Origin: Chryseobacterium tructae
GTDB taxonomy: Bacteria > Bacteroidota > Bacteroidia > Flavobacteriales > Weeksellaceae
NCBI RefSeq assembly: GCF_030409875.1
Contig: NZ_JAUFQR010000001.1
Span: 3,720,001 to 3,784,000, forward strand
Reading direction: 5' to 3'
Length of the DNA stretch: 64,000 nt
A program made the position numbers and the translations under genes. The notes below the pieces were generated by a model that did not search any database, had not been told where the DNA came from, and saw nothing but the letters and a program-made list of their open reading frames with translations. Each line of letters starts with the position of its first letter. Positions within the stretch are counted from its first letter, which is position 1. Below are positions 19,084-29,266 of the stretch, piece after piece.

Positions 19084-21686
19084 ATGACATCACAAGAGAT
19101 ACGTCAAAAATTTTTAGACTATTTTAAAAGTAAGGAACACCTTATCGTTCCTTCAGCTCCTATTGTGCTGAAAGACGACCCTACCCTTATGTTTTCCAAC
19201 TCAGGAATGACGCAGTTCAAGGATTTTTTCCTTGGCTACAAAACACCTACGGCCCCAAGAATCGCCGATACACAAAAGTGTTTGAGAGTTTCCGGGAAAC
19301 ACAACGATTTGGATGATGTAGGTAGAGATACTTACCACCACACCATGTTTGAAATGTTGGGGAACTGGTCTTTCGGGGATTACTTCAAAAAGAGGCTATT
19401 GCTTTTGCCTGGGAATTACTGACTGAAGTATACGGAATACCTAAAGAAAATTTATATGTAACGATTTTCGAAGGTGATCAATCTGAAAACCTTAACAGAG
19501 ATCAGGACGCTTATGATTTCTGGAAATCTCATATTTCAGAAGACAGAATCATCAACGGAAATAAAAAGGATAACTTCTGGGAAATGGGTGCCAGCGGGCC
19601 TTGTGGGCCTTGTTCTGAAATCCATATCGATTTAAGAACTCCGGAAGAAAAAGCTAAAGTTTCCGGTTTGGAACTGGTGAACAACGATCACCCTCAGGTG
19701 GTGGAAGTCTGGAATCTCGTTTTCATGGAATTTAACAGAAAAGCAGATGGTTCTCTGGAAAAATTACCTGCTCAACATGTAGATACAGGAATGGGCTTTG
19801 AGCGTCTTTGTATGGCGCTTCAAGGGAAATCTTCCAACTATGACACTGATGTTTTCACTCCGCTCATTGCAAAGGTTGAAGAACTTTCAGGAAAAAAATA
19901 TACCGGAATTTTAGAAGATGAAAAAGATATTGCAATTCGTGTAGTTGTTGATCACATCAGAGCGGTCTCTTTTGCAATTGCAGACGGACAATTGCCTTCA
20001 AACGGAGGAGCTGGTTACGTGATCAGAAGAATTTTGAGAAGAGGAATTTCTTATTCTTATCGATTCTTAGATATGAAAGAACCTTTCCTTTACAAATTGG
20101 TTGCTGTTCTTCAGGAACAAATGGGTGCATTCTTCCCTGAGCTGAAAAAGCAAGGAACTTTGGTAACAGAAGTTATCAAAAGTGAAGAAGATTCATTCTT
20201 AAAAACGATTGAAAATGGTCTGATCAGAGTTGATAAACTGATTCAACAGACTATTGCTGATAATCTGAAAGTATTACCTAGCGAAGAGGTTTTCGAATTG
20301 TATGATACTTACGGTTTCCCTGATGACTTAACGAGAATTATCGCTGAGGAAAAAGGGTTAACGATCGATGAAGAAGGATTCAAAGAAGAGATGAAAAAGC
20401 AGAAGCTTCGTTCAAAAGCGGATTCTGCTCAGAAAGTATATGACTGGGTTGTTTTAGAAGAAAAACCTGAATCATTCGTTGGATATGATCAGATTGAATC
20501 TGAAACCTATATTACAAGATACAGAAAAGTAGAAAATAAAGACGGAGAATTTTATCAGGTGGTATTAAGCAGCTCTCCATTCTACCCTGAAGGTGGTGGA
20601 CAAGTTGGAGACAAGGGTGTTCTTGAAAATGCTACTGAAAGCTTCGAAGTACTGGAAACTAAAAAAGAAAACGGTTTGATCATTTCTTTGATCAACGGTC
20701 TTCCTAAAGATGCAGGGGCTGTTTTCTATGCTAAAGTAAACGCCACTGACAGAAGGAATTCTCAGGCAAATCACTCTGTAACTCACCTTCTCCATGAAGC
20801 ATTAAGAGAAGTTCTGGGAACTCACGTAGAGCAAAAAGGTTCTTATGTAGGCCCTGATTATTTGCGTTTCGACTTCTCTCACTTTAATAAAATGACTGAA
20901 GAAGAGGTCGCTTTAATTGAAGAGAAAGTAAATCACAAGATTAAAGAAAGCATTGCATTACAGGAATTCAGAAGTATTCCGATTAAAGAGGCTTTGGAAA
21001 AAGGAGCAATGGCTTTATTTGGTGAAAAATATGGTGACAATGTGAGAATGATCCAGTTCGGAAGTTCTAAGGAACTTTGCGGAGGAACTCACGTAAAAAA
21101 CACCAGCGAAATCGGGCACTTCAAAATCACTTCTGAAGGATCTGCAGCTGCAGGAATCAGAAGAATTGAAGCGATTTCCGGAGATCAATCTGAAGAATAT
21201 TTCAAAGGGCTTGAAAAACAGATCATTGAGCTTTCTCAATTGCTAAAGTCTAAAGATGTTGTAAGATCTATCGAGAAATTAATCGAGGAAAATACATCAT
21301 TGAAGTCTGAAGTAGAAGCCTTTAAAAAAGAAAAGGCAAAAGGAGAAATTGGTGACTGGAAGAATGCTTACGAGCAAAAAGGCAACAAACAATTGTTAGT
21401 GAAAAAGACTTCTTTGGATGCTGGTTCTGTTAAAGATATTGTATTCCAGTTAAAAAGAGAGATCCCAACTTCGGTAACGATCATTCTTTCTGATGCTGAT
21501 GGTAAACCAATGATTACTGTAGGAGTTTCCGATGATCTGGCAGCAGATTATCAGGCAGGAGCTATTGTAAAAGATCTTGCTAAAGAAATCCAAGGTGGCG
21601 GTGGTGGAAACCCAGGTTTTGCTACTGCAGGTGGTAAAAACATCGATGGATTGGAAAATGCTTATCAGAAGGCCTTAAATCTTTAA
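19084..21686 (+). CDS. alaS: Alanine--tRNA ligase (one apparent frameshift)
   Basis: AlaRS, about 867 residues once the shift is repaired. The class II catalytic domain opens with [20 protein letters not shown] and includes [12 protein letters not shown]. The editing domain has the zinc ligands [11 protein letters not shown] and [16 protein letters not shown] coiled-coil and C-Ala domain end the protein ([16 protein letters not shown]). The frame breaks at the five A of 19387-19391; one more A gives [19 protein letters not shown], matching the family, with no stop up to the next segment. alaS is essential, so the shift is almost surely a sequence error. Confidence 0.95.
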
Positions 21687-21742
21687 AGATATCACCGCTT
21701 TGCGGTTTTGAAGGATTTCATTATCCTGATTTAATATAAACA

Positions 21743-21776
21743 ATGATCCCTTTCAGTTTTTGAAAGGGATCATTTG
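21743..21776. terminator. Strong terminator after alaS, usable from both sides
   Basis: Thirteen-base perfect stem ATGATCCCTTTCA / TGAAAGGGATCAT with a GTTTT loop, between convergent genes. Confidence 0.8.
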
Positions 21777-21788
21777 TATTTGATGAAT

Positions 21789-22835
21789 TTAGTTTGCTTT
21801 GATGTCATTATACAAGCTATCAACTACTTTTTCTAAAATTTCTCCTGTTTCATTAAAGCTGGTGTTTGTCAAAATCGATATTCCTATATTTTTTTTAGGA
21901 TAAACCACAAACCAATTCTGCATTCCATAGATACCTCCGTGATGTCTGTACATTAATCGATTATTATCTTCTATGATGTACCAATGATAGCCTTCCCAAA
22001 AATCAGAGCCTTCTTTATATAATTTTTTATGAGATTCGTTAACAACAAGATTCGACTTATCAAGTTGCAGCTTCATATATTTCACTAAATCCGGAACCGT
22101 AGAATGCAATCCTGAAATTCCACCCCATAAAGTTCTATTGAAATTAGGCATTAGCTCGTTTTTATCGTTATACCCTTTTACCAATCTTGTTCTGTCATTT
22201 TCATTGAGTGTAAACTTGGTTTGATTCATCTTATTGGGTTTTAAAACAAATTCGGATACCAATTCTTCAAAAGGTTTTTGATACACTTTTTCAAGTATAT
22301 AGGCTGTCACCTCCGGTGCTGTATTTGAATAGTAATATACATCTCCAGGTTTAGTTTCAATTTTGATGAGTTTTAATCCTTCAAAAAAAGCTTCTTTATT
22401 TTCACTTTTTATAGGGAGATTAGGAAATCCACCTGTATGGGTGATGAGATGTTTGATTCTTATAGGCTCACCTTTAAACTCTAAATTAGGATAAGGTTCA
22501 TTAAGATAGATTCTAATATCATCATCCAGATTTATTTTTTTATCAAGTACTGCTTTAGCAGCCATATATCCTGTAAAAGTTTTAGTGACGGAAGCTAATT
22601 CATACAGTGTAGAATCGTTGGGTTTGTTTCCTTTTCCAATCGTTAATTCTCCAAAATGTTTTATGGTGGATTCACCATCTTTCAACACTGCAATGGAAAC
22701 GGAATGAAATCTTTTATCCTCTAATAACTGAAGAGCATTTTTTGTAATTGCATTTTCAACATTTTGTTTATTGACTTGCTGAACACTTTTACACCCCAAT
22801 AAGGCCAAAAATAAAATAATGGTTAGATATTTCAT
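21789..22835 (-). CDS. Serine hydrolase lipoprotein, class C beta-lactamase fold
   Basis: A 348-residue lipoprotein (MKYLTIILFLALLGCKS) of the beta-lactamase/penicillin-binding family. The active-site SxxK is SVTK (ELASVTKTFTGYMAAK), the YxN-type motif is YSN (VYYYSNTAPE) and the C-terminal HxG-like motif is RHHGGIYG. Relatives include D-aminopeptidases, esterases and class C enzymes; these motifs alone do not show that it confers antibiotic resistance. It probably acts in the periplasm or on the cell surface. Monocistronic. Confidence 0.85.
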   Translation of the reverse strand: MKYLTIILFLALLGCKSVQQVNKQNVENAITKNALQLLEDKRFHSVSIAVLKDGESTIKHFGELTIGKGNKPNDSTLYELASVTKTFTGYMAAKAVLDKKINLDDDIRIYLNEPYPNLEFKGEPIRIKHLITHTGGFPNLPIKSENKEAFFEGLKLIKIETKPGDVYYYSNTAPEVTAYILEKVYQKPFEELVSEFVLKPNKMNQTKFTLNENDRTRLVKGYNDKNELMPNFNRTLWGGISGLHSTVPDLVKYMKLQLDKSNLVVNESHKKLYKEGSDFWEGYHWYIIEDNNRLMYRHHGGIYGMQNWFVVYPKKNIGISILTNTSFNETGEILEKVVDSLYNDIKAN

Positions 22836-23042
22836 GGTTATAGTTTAATTTTCTGATTAAATGGTTAAATAGCGCATACCATTTGGTTTGCATAATGTAT
22901 TAATCCAAATTATAATGTTGTTAAAAATAAATAATTATCGATTAAGAAAATAATTTTATTTCAATACGATATGTAAAAAATTATATTTTCATATAGTCTG
23001 TAACTTTCTTATCAATAGTTTCGTCTTATTTATAAAAAAACA

Positions 23043-25505
23043 ATGACAAGACTATTATTTCCTTTATTTTTTTTCTTCACTGTGCTTTTTTTTGGCCAAA
23101 CTCAAATGAGAGTGTTCAATAAAAGCAATAAACAGCCTATCCCAAACGCGGGTGTTTATTGTGATGACAATTTGTTAGGGAAAACCAGTCAGGAAGGAGT
23201 TTTATCTTTCAAAACAAAATGTAAAAAAGTAGAAATTCTTGCCAGTAATTTTGAAGATGTTTTAGTGGATGTGAAAGTATCCATGGAGATCCCAATGCAG
23301 CCGTTATCCGAAAAGAGAGAAAATATCGAGCGAATTATTATCACGGATAAGAGCGACCCCAGAGCGTTGAAAATTCTGGATGAAGTGAATAGAAAAGCAA
23401 AAGAAAACTCACCAAAGTCTTTAGATTCTTATAATTTCAAGTCGTATACCAAATTTTCAATTGATGTTGATAAAGATTCTATTGACACTTTTAAAAATTT
23501 CTTAGCGATAAGAAAGGATTCTCTTTCAAAAGTTGACAAAAGTGGTTTCAAACAGAAAGAAAGTGAAAAGAAGGATTCATTAATCAATGAAGACTTTCTG
23601 AATGCCTCACAGGAAAGCCAGATGTTTCTTTGGGAAAAAGCCTCTGAATACAAATTTTCTAAGAAATATGGTGAAAAGACCAATATCATCAATAACAGAA
23701 TGTCAGGGTTTAAAAGTCCTATCTATGAAGCTTTAGCGATCAATATTTCAAATCTGGATAAAACGCCAAGACAGCTGAGACCTGAAAACAGAAAACTGTT
23801 TCATTTCTACCTTTCTGATACGTTGCAGATTGAAGGCAGAAAAACATATGTCATCAAATTCAAAGAAATTACTGATAAGAAAAAGCAGAATCCCAGAAAA
23901 TTTAATGGAAAAATATATATTGACGCGGAAAGTTTTGCTTTGAAAAAGTTTGAAAGCGTTAATAAAAAACAAAACGAGGGAAATATTGTCTCTGTGTGGA
24001 AGCCTATCAATAATAAATGGTTTCTGGATTATGAAGACATCAAATTAAAAATGGGCGACCAAACCTTTAACACCTCTAAAAAAGACAGTTTAAAACCTGG
24101 AGAAAAAATAAAATACAACAAAAAAAGATTTGGAAACTATCTCTATGTCAAAAACAGATTCTTCGATTTTGAATTAAATGAAGCACAAAAAGCATCGGAA
24201 TTCAGAGGCTATTCTCTTGAAATGAAAAACCCGGATGGAAGTCTTATGCAAAAATATAGAACCGACAGTCTTACTTCCAGAGAAAGCTCAACGTATACCA
24301 AAATTGACAGCTTTGTAGAAAAACATGACTTCGAAAAGAAGCTGAACTTTTTAACCCAGTTAATGAGAGGGAATTTAAGATATAAAATGATTGATTTTGA
24401 TTTTACAAAATTCATCAGCTACGATCAATACCAAGGGATACGTTTGGGAGCGGGAATAAAACTTAATGAAAAATTCAGTAAGACATTTTCTCCTGATGGA
24501 TACTTCGGATATGGCTTTAAAGATCATCATTGGAAATATGGCCTAGGTTTAGATATGAAATTATCAGACAAAAGAACCTCTGTTTTCCGGATTGATTATG
24601 TAGATGATGTATTTGCTGCGGGGAGATTCAATAATAATATGTGGGATGCAATGATGAAATTTTCTGATATCAATCTTGATCTTCACAACGCTAGTTTCTA
24701 TAAAAATCAAAAATGGGGCGCGTCATTTCTTTATGACATTTCCAATTCATTAAGCATGAAAGTTGCGGTGAATAAAGAAAAGCAGGAAGCTCTTTTCGAT
24801 TATCAATATAAAAACTTAGGCCACCGTTTTGACAATACAAGCGCAACGTTGTCCCTTAAATTTGCTCCGAATGATAAAAACATCATGACTCCAAGCGGGA
24901 AATACACTTATGAAAAAGGATTTCCGCAAGTTTTCATGAATTACGAGCAGGGACTTAAAACATTAGGTGGAGATCTTGAGTATCAAAGACTGGATCTATT
25001 GCTTATTCATCAGTTCAGATCAAAGTTGGGATATACCAATGTCAAGCTTTTTGGAGGAATATCCTCCGGTACAGCCCCAATTTGGAAAAACTTTGAAATT
25101 GCAGGACAAACAGATAATAATGCCGATAAATGGTCTTCAAAAATAAGTACTCCTACCAATCTGGGATTTGCAACCATGCCTGCCGGAACTTTTTTTACGG
25201 ATAAATTTGTTGCTTTTCATGTTTCGCAATATCTGCCTTTCCGATTTAAAACTTTTGGTAACAGATATTCCAACATAGAAATTGAATATCAGTCTGCCAT
25301 TGGAGATTTTAAAAACAGAGGCGATCATCAGTTCAATTTTCAGGTTCTCGATCATTATTATCAGGAGGTTGGACTTATCTGGAATCGTTTTTTAGGAAGA
25401 AATTTTGGCGTTGGATTTTCTTATAGACTAGGATACTATCAGACTTCCCAGTTTAAAGACAATTTCGGAATTCAATTCAGACTCAATATATTGCAAAAAG
25501 ATTAA
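23043..25505 (+). CDS. DUF5686 family outer-membrane protein with carboxypeptidase-like domain (copy 1)
   Basis: An 820-residue exported protein. After the signal peptide (LLFPLFFFFTVLFFGQ), residues 20-95 form a carboxypeptidase-regulatory-like (CNA-B-type) domain (NKSNKQPIPNAGVYCDDNLLGKTSQEGVLSF). A linker with DKSDPRALKILDEVNRKAKENSPKSL is followed by a large beta-rich domain ending in an aromatic residue pattern typical of an outer-membrane barrel (FGIQFRLNILQKD). DUF5686 function is unknown. A close paralog lies at 29267-31662. Confidence 0.85.
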   Translation: MTRLLFPLFFFFTVLFFGQTQMRVFNKSNKQPIPNAGVYCDDNLLGKTSQEGVLSFKTKCKKVEILASNFEDVLVDVKVSMEIPMQPLSEKRENIERIIITDKSDPRALKILDEVNRKAKENSPKSLDSYNFKSYTKFSIDVDKDSIDTFKNFLAIRKDSLSKVDKSGFKQKESEKKDSLINEDFLNASQESQMFLWEKASEYKFSKKYGEKTNIINNRMSGFKSPIYEALAINISNLDKTPRQLRPENRKLFHFYLSDTLQIEGRKTYVIKFKEITDKKKQNPRKFNGKIYIDAESFALKKFESVNKKQNEGNIVSVWKPINNKWFLDYEDIKLKMGDQTFNTSKKDSLKPGEKIKYNKKRFGNYLYVKNRFFDFELNEAQKASEFRGYSLEMKNPDGSLMQKYRTDSLTSRESSTYTKIDSFVEKHDFEKKLNFLTQLMRGNLRYKMIDFDFTKFISYDQYQGIRLGAGIKLNEKFSKTFSPDGYFGYGFKDHHWKYGLGLDMKLSDKRTSVFRIDYVDDVFAAGRFNNNMWDAMMKFSDINLDLHNASFYKNQKWGASFLYDISNSLSMKVAVNKEKQEALFDYQYKNLGHRFDNTSATLSLKFAPNDKNIMTPSGKYTYEKGFPQVFMNYEQGLKTLGGDLEYQRLDLLLIHQFRSKLGYTNVKLFGGISSGTAPIWKNFEIAGQTDNNADKWSSKISTPTNLGFATMPAGTFFTDKFVAFHVSQYLPFRFKTFGNRYSNIEIEYQSAIGDFKNRGDHQFNFQVLDHYYQEVGLIWNRFLGRNFGVGFSYRLGYYQTSQFKDNFGIQFRLNILQKD

Positions 25506-25530
25506 AAATAGTAAACCTGTTTTTATTACA

Positions 25531-25557
25531 AACTCCTGAAAATTTCAGGAGTTTTTT
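25531..25557 (+). terminator. Terminator after DUF5686 copy 1
   Basis: AACTCCTGAA-aat-TTCAGGAGTT stem followed by TTTT. A near-identical stem closes the peroxidase gene at 29072-29106. Confidence 0.8.
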
Positions 25558-25657
25558 ATTTATATCCATTCTAATTATTGACCTTCGCTTAACAAATCTT
25601 TACCTAATCTTAAACTATTTGTTTTCTCCCCGTAAAGTCTAATTAACACTAAGCCTT

Positions 25658-25665
25658 TAGTTTTG
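25658..25665 (+). promoter_or_regulatory. -7 promoter box of the PhoX-like gene
   Basis: TAGTTTTG at 25658-25665, 28 bases before the ATG; no clear -33 element is seen. Confidence 0.4.
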
Positions 25666-25693
25666 CTGTAATCGAAATTCAAAAAAAGTAATT

Positions 25694-27175
25694 ATGAAAA
25701 TTAACAAAACTATTGGAGCTTTACTCTTTGGAGCCCTTCTTTTCCAGAGCTGTAGTGAAGACAATAACGGAAGTGATAACAACACTCCTTCCAACGACAA
25801 AATCAAAATTGAAAACTTTTCTAAAGAACCGGCCTTCGTTTATGGAATGACTGGTTTTGAAAACCTAAATATTACGACATTAATTTCCAGTTCCGATGTT
25901 CTTTCTGGATCTCCCGATTTCGTTTTCGGAGGACAACCGGATGGAATGGGAATTATGAAAGATCCTAACTCTGATGGTTACCTGATGATTACTAACCACG
26001 AGATCAAACAATCTGTTTCAAGAGTATATCTGGATAAAACATTCAGACCTGTAAAAGGAGAATATATTTTAAATGGAACCGGAGGAATGACCAGATTATG
26101 TTCTGCTACATTGGCAACACCAGAAGTTCATGGCTTCAGTGCATTCCTTACTGCCGGAGAATCTGGTGAAGAAAGTATGGTGCATGCTCTAGATCCTTTG
26201 GCACCAGCATCTCAGGCATCTGATAAAACCAGAGTAAAACCTGCGTTAGGAAAAGCGTCTATGGAAAACGCTGTTCCACTTCCTAAGGATGTTTCTAATG
26301 GAAAGTCTTATATCATCATTGGAGAAGACCAGTCTTATTCTTCGTCTCATCAATCTGCCGGACAATTGATCATGTACGTTGCTGATACCCAAGGAGACTT
26401 GAATAATGGTAAATTATATGCTCTAAAAAGAACAAACAACAATTATACTGAAACGGATATGACGAAAGGAAGTGCCTATGACGTAGAGTTTGTTGAAATT
26501 CCTGGCGCTAAAAACCTTACCGGAGCTCAAATCAACCAGAAAAACATTGATAACAATGCAATCCGTTTTTCAAGAGTTGAAGATGTAGATTACAGAAAAG
26601 GAGCAGGAAAAGGAAGAGAGATCTACTTTACAGCTACCGGAGAATCTTCTGATGGGGTGAATCCAAAACCGGGATTAACAATGTGGGGAAGAGTTTACAA
26701 ACTTGTTCTAAACTCCAGCAATATGTTGACAGGAAAACTAGAAGTAGTTGCAGAGGGAGATTCTAATCCTAGTAATAACCTGATTAACCCTGATAACTTA
26801 TGTGTAACAGAAAACTTTGTTTACATCCAGGAAGATGGAGACTCCTATTACAAAGCAGCGAATCATGATTCTTATATCTGGCAGCTGAATATCGCTACAA
26901 AACAATATAAACCATGGTTGAATATGAAACACAACAGAAACAATTCAGCATGGCAGACGGCCTACAACCAATCCGGAGATCTTCTTAAATTCGGTTCATG
27001 GGAATTTGGAGCAATGGTAGATATTTCCGATATCATTGGAGTTCCTAATACATTTGCCGTTAATATCCACTCTCATACATGGCAGTTGGATAAATTTAAA
27101 AATCCTGACGGTTCCGGAGTAAACACCAATAAAGAAGGTGGGCAAATTGTGATCATCAGAAACGTAGAAAAATAG
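25694..27175 (+). CDS. PhoX-like (DUF839) surface lipoprotein
   Basis: A 493-residue lipoprotein (ALLFGALLFQSCSEDNN) of the PhoX/DUF839 beta-propeller family. Family-type segments include NHEIKQS, RVEDVDYRKGAGKGREIYFTATG, TMWGRVYKLVLNS and NPDNLCVTENFVYIQEDG. True PhoX is a Ca/Fe-dependent alkaline phosphatase; whether this member keeps the metal ligands cannot be decided by eye. A Ser/Asp/Asn-rich tether after the lipidated Cys suggests surface exposure. The peroxidase gene follows 64 bases later with no terminator between, so the two are probably co-transcribed. Confidence 0.72.
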   Translation: MKINKTIGALLFGALLFQSCSEDNNGSDNNTPSNDKIKIENFSKEPAFVYGMTGFENLNITTLISSSDVLSGSPDFVFGGQPDGMGIMKDPNSDGYLMITNHEIKQSVSRVYLDKTFRPVKGEYILNGTGGMTRLCSATLATPEVHGFSAFLTAGESGEESMVHALDPLAPASQASDKTRVKPALGKASMENAVPLPKDVSNGKSYIIIGEDQSYSSSHQSAGQLIMYVADTQGDLNNGKLYALKRTNNNYTETDMTKGSAYDVEFVEIPGAKNLTGAQINQKNIDNNAIRFSRVEDVDYRKGAGKGREIYFTATGESSDGVNPKPGLTMWGRVYKLVLNSSNMLTGKLEVVAEGDSNPSNNLINPDNLCVTENFVYIQEDGDSYYKAANHDSYIWQLNIATKQYKPWLNMKHNRNNSAWQTAYNQSGDLLKFGSWEFGAMVDISDIIGVPNTFAVNIHSHTWQLDKFKNPDGSGVNTNKEGGQIVIIRNVEK

Positions 27176-27239
27176 TTTTAGTTATTCCATATCAATCAAA
27201 GTATCAACAGTAAACTCCTGTTGGTACTTTTTCGTACTT

Positions 27240-29054
27240 ATGAAGAAAATTTCAAAATACCCGATACTTCTTTTTTTATATTCCGCATTGGCTCTTTTTA
27301 CGCTTTCATATTGTAAAAATGAGAAACAGCAACCGGTATATGAAGACCTTGGCTCTGTAAAAAACAGAATCATCAAAAACAATTCTGATTTTGCTAAGCA
27401 AATCAATGAATTGAAAATGCTGGTTTCCAAAAATGCTGATGAAAAACTTCTTCAGAACCAGTTTGAAACTATCAGAAAGACCTACAAAAAAATGGAATGG
27501 GCCATAGAATACTTTCTACCCTACTCTGCAAGATTCATCAATGGTCCTGCCCTTCCAGAAATAGAAATGGATGAACATACAGAAATAGAGCCTGAAGGAT
27601 TACAGGTCTTGGAAGAAATGTTTTATCCTTATCAACAGGAAAATAAAGATGAGGTGATCAGGATGCTCAATAAACTCGTGAGCAAAAGCAACGGTATAGA
27701 TACCAATTTCCAGGTTATCACAATCAGTAAGGATCAGGTATTTGATGCTTTAAGACAGGAGGCATTCAGAATTTCCAGTCTTGGAATTTCAGGTTTTGAC
27801 ACGCCTATTTCCGGAGTTTTTTTACAGGAAATCCCATCCTCATTAGCAGGTATTAAAGAAACCTTGGAGCAAATATCTACAGGTAAGTCAAAAGATAAGG
27901 CTTTAAAAAATATCGTAGCTGAAATTAATGCTGCAACTGAAGTTCTGAAAAAAAATACAGATAAGAATACCTTTGATTATGTCAATTTCATCCCTGATCA
28001 TCTCAATAAGATCACTGCTTTGATGCTTGATTTTAAAAACCAGGAAAAAATCCCTGATGTAGAAGTGACCACTGCCTTAAATAAAAATGCAGCTACATTC
28101 TTTTCTAAAAACGCGTTCAATCCTAATGCATTCACTCCCGGAAAAGAGTATGCATTTTCTGAAAATAAAGCAGCTCTTGGACATCAGCTTTTTAATGACA
28201 ACATTCTATCCAATAGTAACAATCGCAACTGTGCTACCTGTCATATCCCTGAAAGAGCATTTACAGATGGATTGCCAAGATCTATGTCTCTTGAACATTC
28301 AGAACTTGCGCGTAATGCGCCTTCTCTCAACTATGCAGGGTTTCAGCATGGCCAGTTTTGGGATATGAGAAAGGATGATCTGGAAGGTCAAAGTGCAGAT
28401 GTGATTTCCAATAAAGAAGAAATGCATGGTGATTTGAATCTTATTATTGCTAAGATCAATCAGGATAAAAGTTATCAAACAGCTTTTAAAAAGATCTATC
28501 ATTCACAAAGGGTTGAGGTTTGGCAACTTCAGAATGTACTGGCTAGTTACATCCGATCTTTGGCAAAATTCAATTCTAATTTTGATGAATATATGCAGGG
28601 AAACAAGTCGGCCATGACTGAGAGTCAAAAACGCGGATTTAATCTTTTTGTCGGAAAAGCGCAATGTGCAATCTGCCATTTTTTGCCTTTATTTAATGGA
28701 ACAGTCCCTCCTACTTTCAAAAAAACAGAACAGGAAGTATTGGGAGTGGCTGTGAATGGAGAAAATAAGAAATTTGACAATGACCTGGGAAGAGGGAAAT
28801 TTCATGAGACCGTTGCAACATTGCAGCATTCTTTCAAAACACCTACTCTCAGAAATATTGACAAAACGGTTCCTTATATGCATAATGGCGGCTATAAAAC
28901 ATTGAAAGAAGTTATGAATTTTTATAATAAAGGAGGTGGAAAAGGCTTTGGATTTAAAGTAGATAACCAAACACTTTCTGATGCTCCTTTACATCTAACT
29001 GGGCAGGAAATAGATGATATTATAGAATTTATGAAAGCTTTAAATGATCGATAA
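27240..29054 (+). CDS. Di-haem cytochrome c peroxidase (MauG-like) with N-terminal imelysin-like helical region
   Basis: A 604-residue lipoprotein (LALFTLSYCKNEKQ). The first ~270 mature residues are helical and recall imelysin-type domains (INGPALPEIEMDEHTEIEPEGLQVLEEMF) without a clean GxHxxE motif. The C-terminal ~320 residues are a bacterial cytochrome c peroxidase/MauG domain with two haem c sites, CATCH (about residue 335) and CAICH (about residue 479), plus the KTPTLRNIDKTVPYMHNG signature. It likely acts in the periplasm or on the outer membrane, reducing peroxide or modifying a partner protein. Confidence 0.82.
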   Translation: MKKISKYPILLFLYSALALFTLSYCKNEKQQPVYEDLGSVKNRIIKNNSDFAKQINELKMLVSKNADEKLLQNQFETIRKTYKKMEWAIEYFLPYSARFINGPALPEIEMDEHTEIEPEGLQVLEEMFYPYQQENKDEVIRMLNKLVSKSNGIDTNFQVITISKDQVFDALRQEAFRISSLGISGFDTPISGVFLQEIPSSLAGIKETLEQISTGKSKDKALKNIVAEINAATEVLKKNTDKNTFDYVNFIPDHLNKITALMLDFKNQEKIPDVEVTTALNKNAATFFSKNAFNPNAFTPGKEYAFSENKAALGHQLFNDNILSNSNNRNCATCHIPERAFTDGLPRSMSLEHSELARNAPSLNYAGFQHGQFWDMRKDDLEGQSADVISNKEEMHGDLNLIIAKINQDKSYQTAFKKIYHSQRVEVWQLQNVLASYIRSLAKFNSNFDEYMQGNKSAMTESQKRGFNLFVGKAQCAICHFLPLFNGTVPPTFKKTEQEVLGVAVNGENKKFDNDLGRGKFHETVATLQHSFKTPTLRNIDKTVPYMHNGGYKTLKEVMNFYNKGGGKGFGFKVDNQTLSDAPLHLTGQEIDDIIEFMKALNDR

Positions 29055-29071
29055 GTGCTCTGAAAATATAA

Positions 29072-29106
29072 AAACTCCTGAATTGAATTTATTCAGGAGT
29101 TTTTTA
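29072..29106 (+). terminator. Terminator after the peroxidase gene
   Basis: AAACTCCTGAA...TTCAGGAGTTT stem followed by TTTT. Confidence 0.8.
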
Positions 29107-29266
29107 TTGAAAAAGTTCAGGAATTCGGAAAAGTTCACCTATCTTCAAAATTAAAAGGTGTTTTTTAGGAAAGCCCTATGCCTATGTTGGATTAAATCAA
29201 TGTTATACTCTGTTAAAAACTTTTCTACCACAATAAATATTATTAATTTTGACCTAGTTTTTTTAC

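Noticed and set aside
21789..22835. Antibiotic-resistance beta-lactamase
   Set aside because: The SxxK and YxN motifs fit the general serine hydrolase family; nothing specific to a true beta-lactamase is visible.
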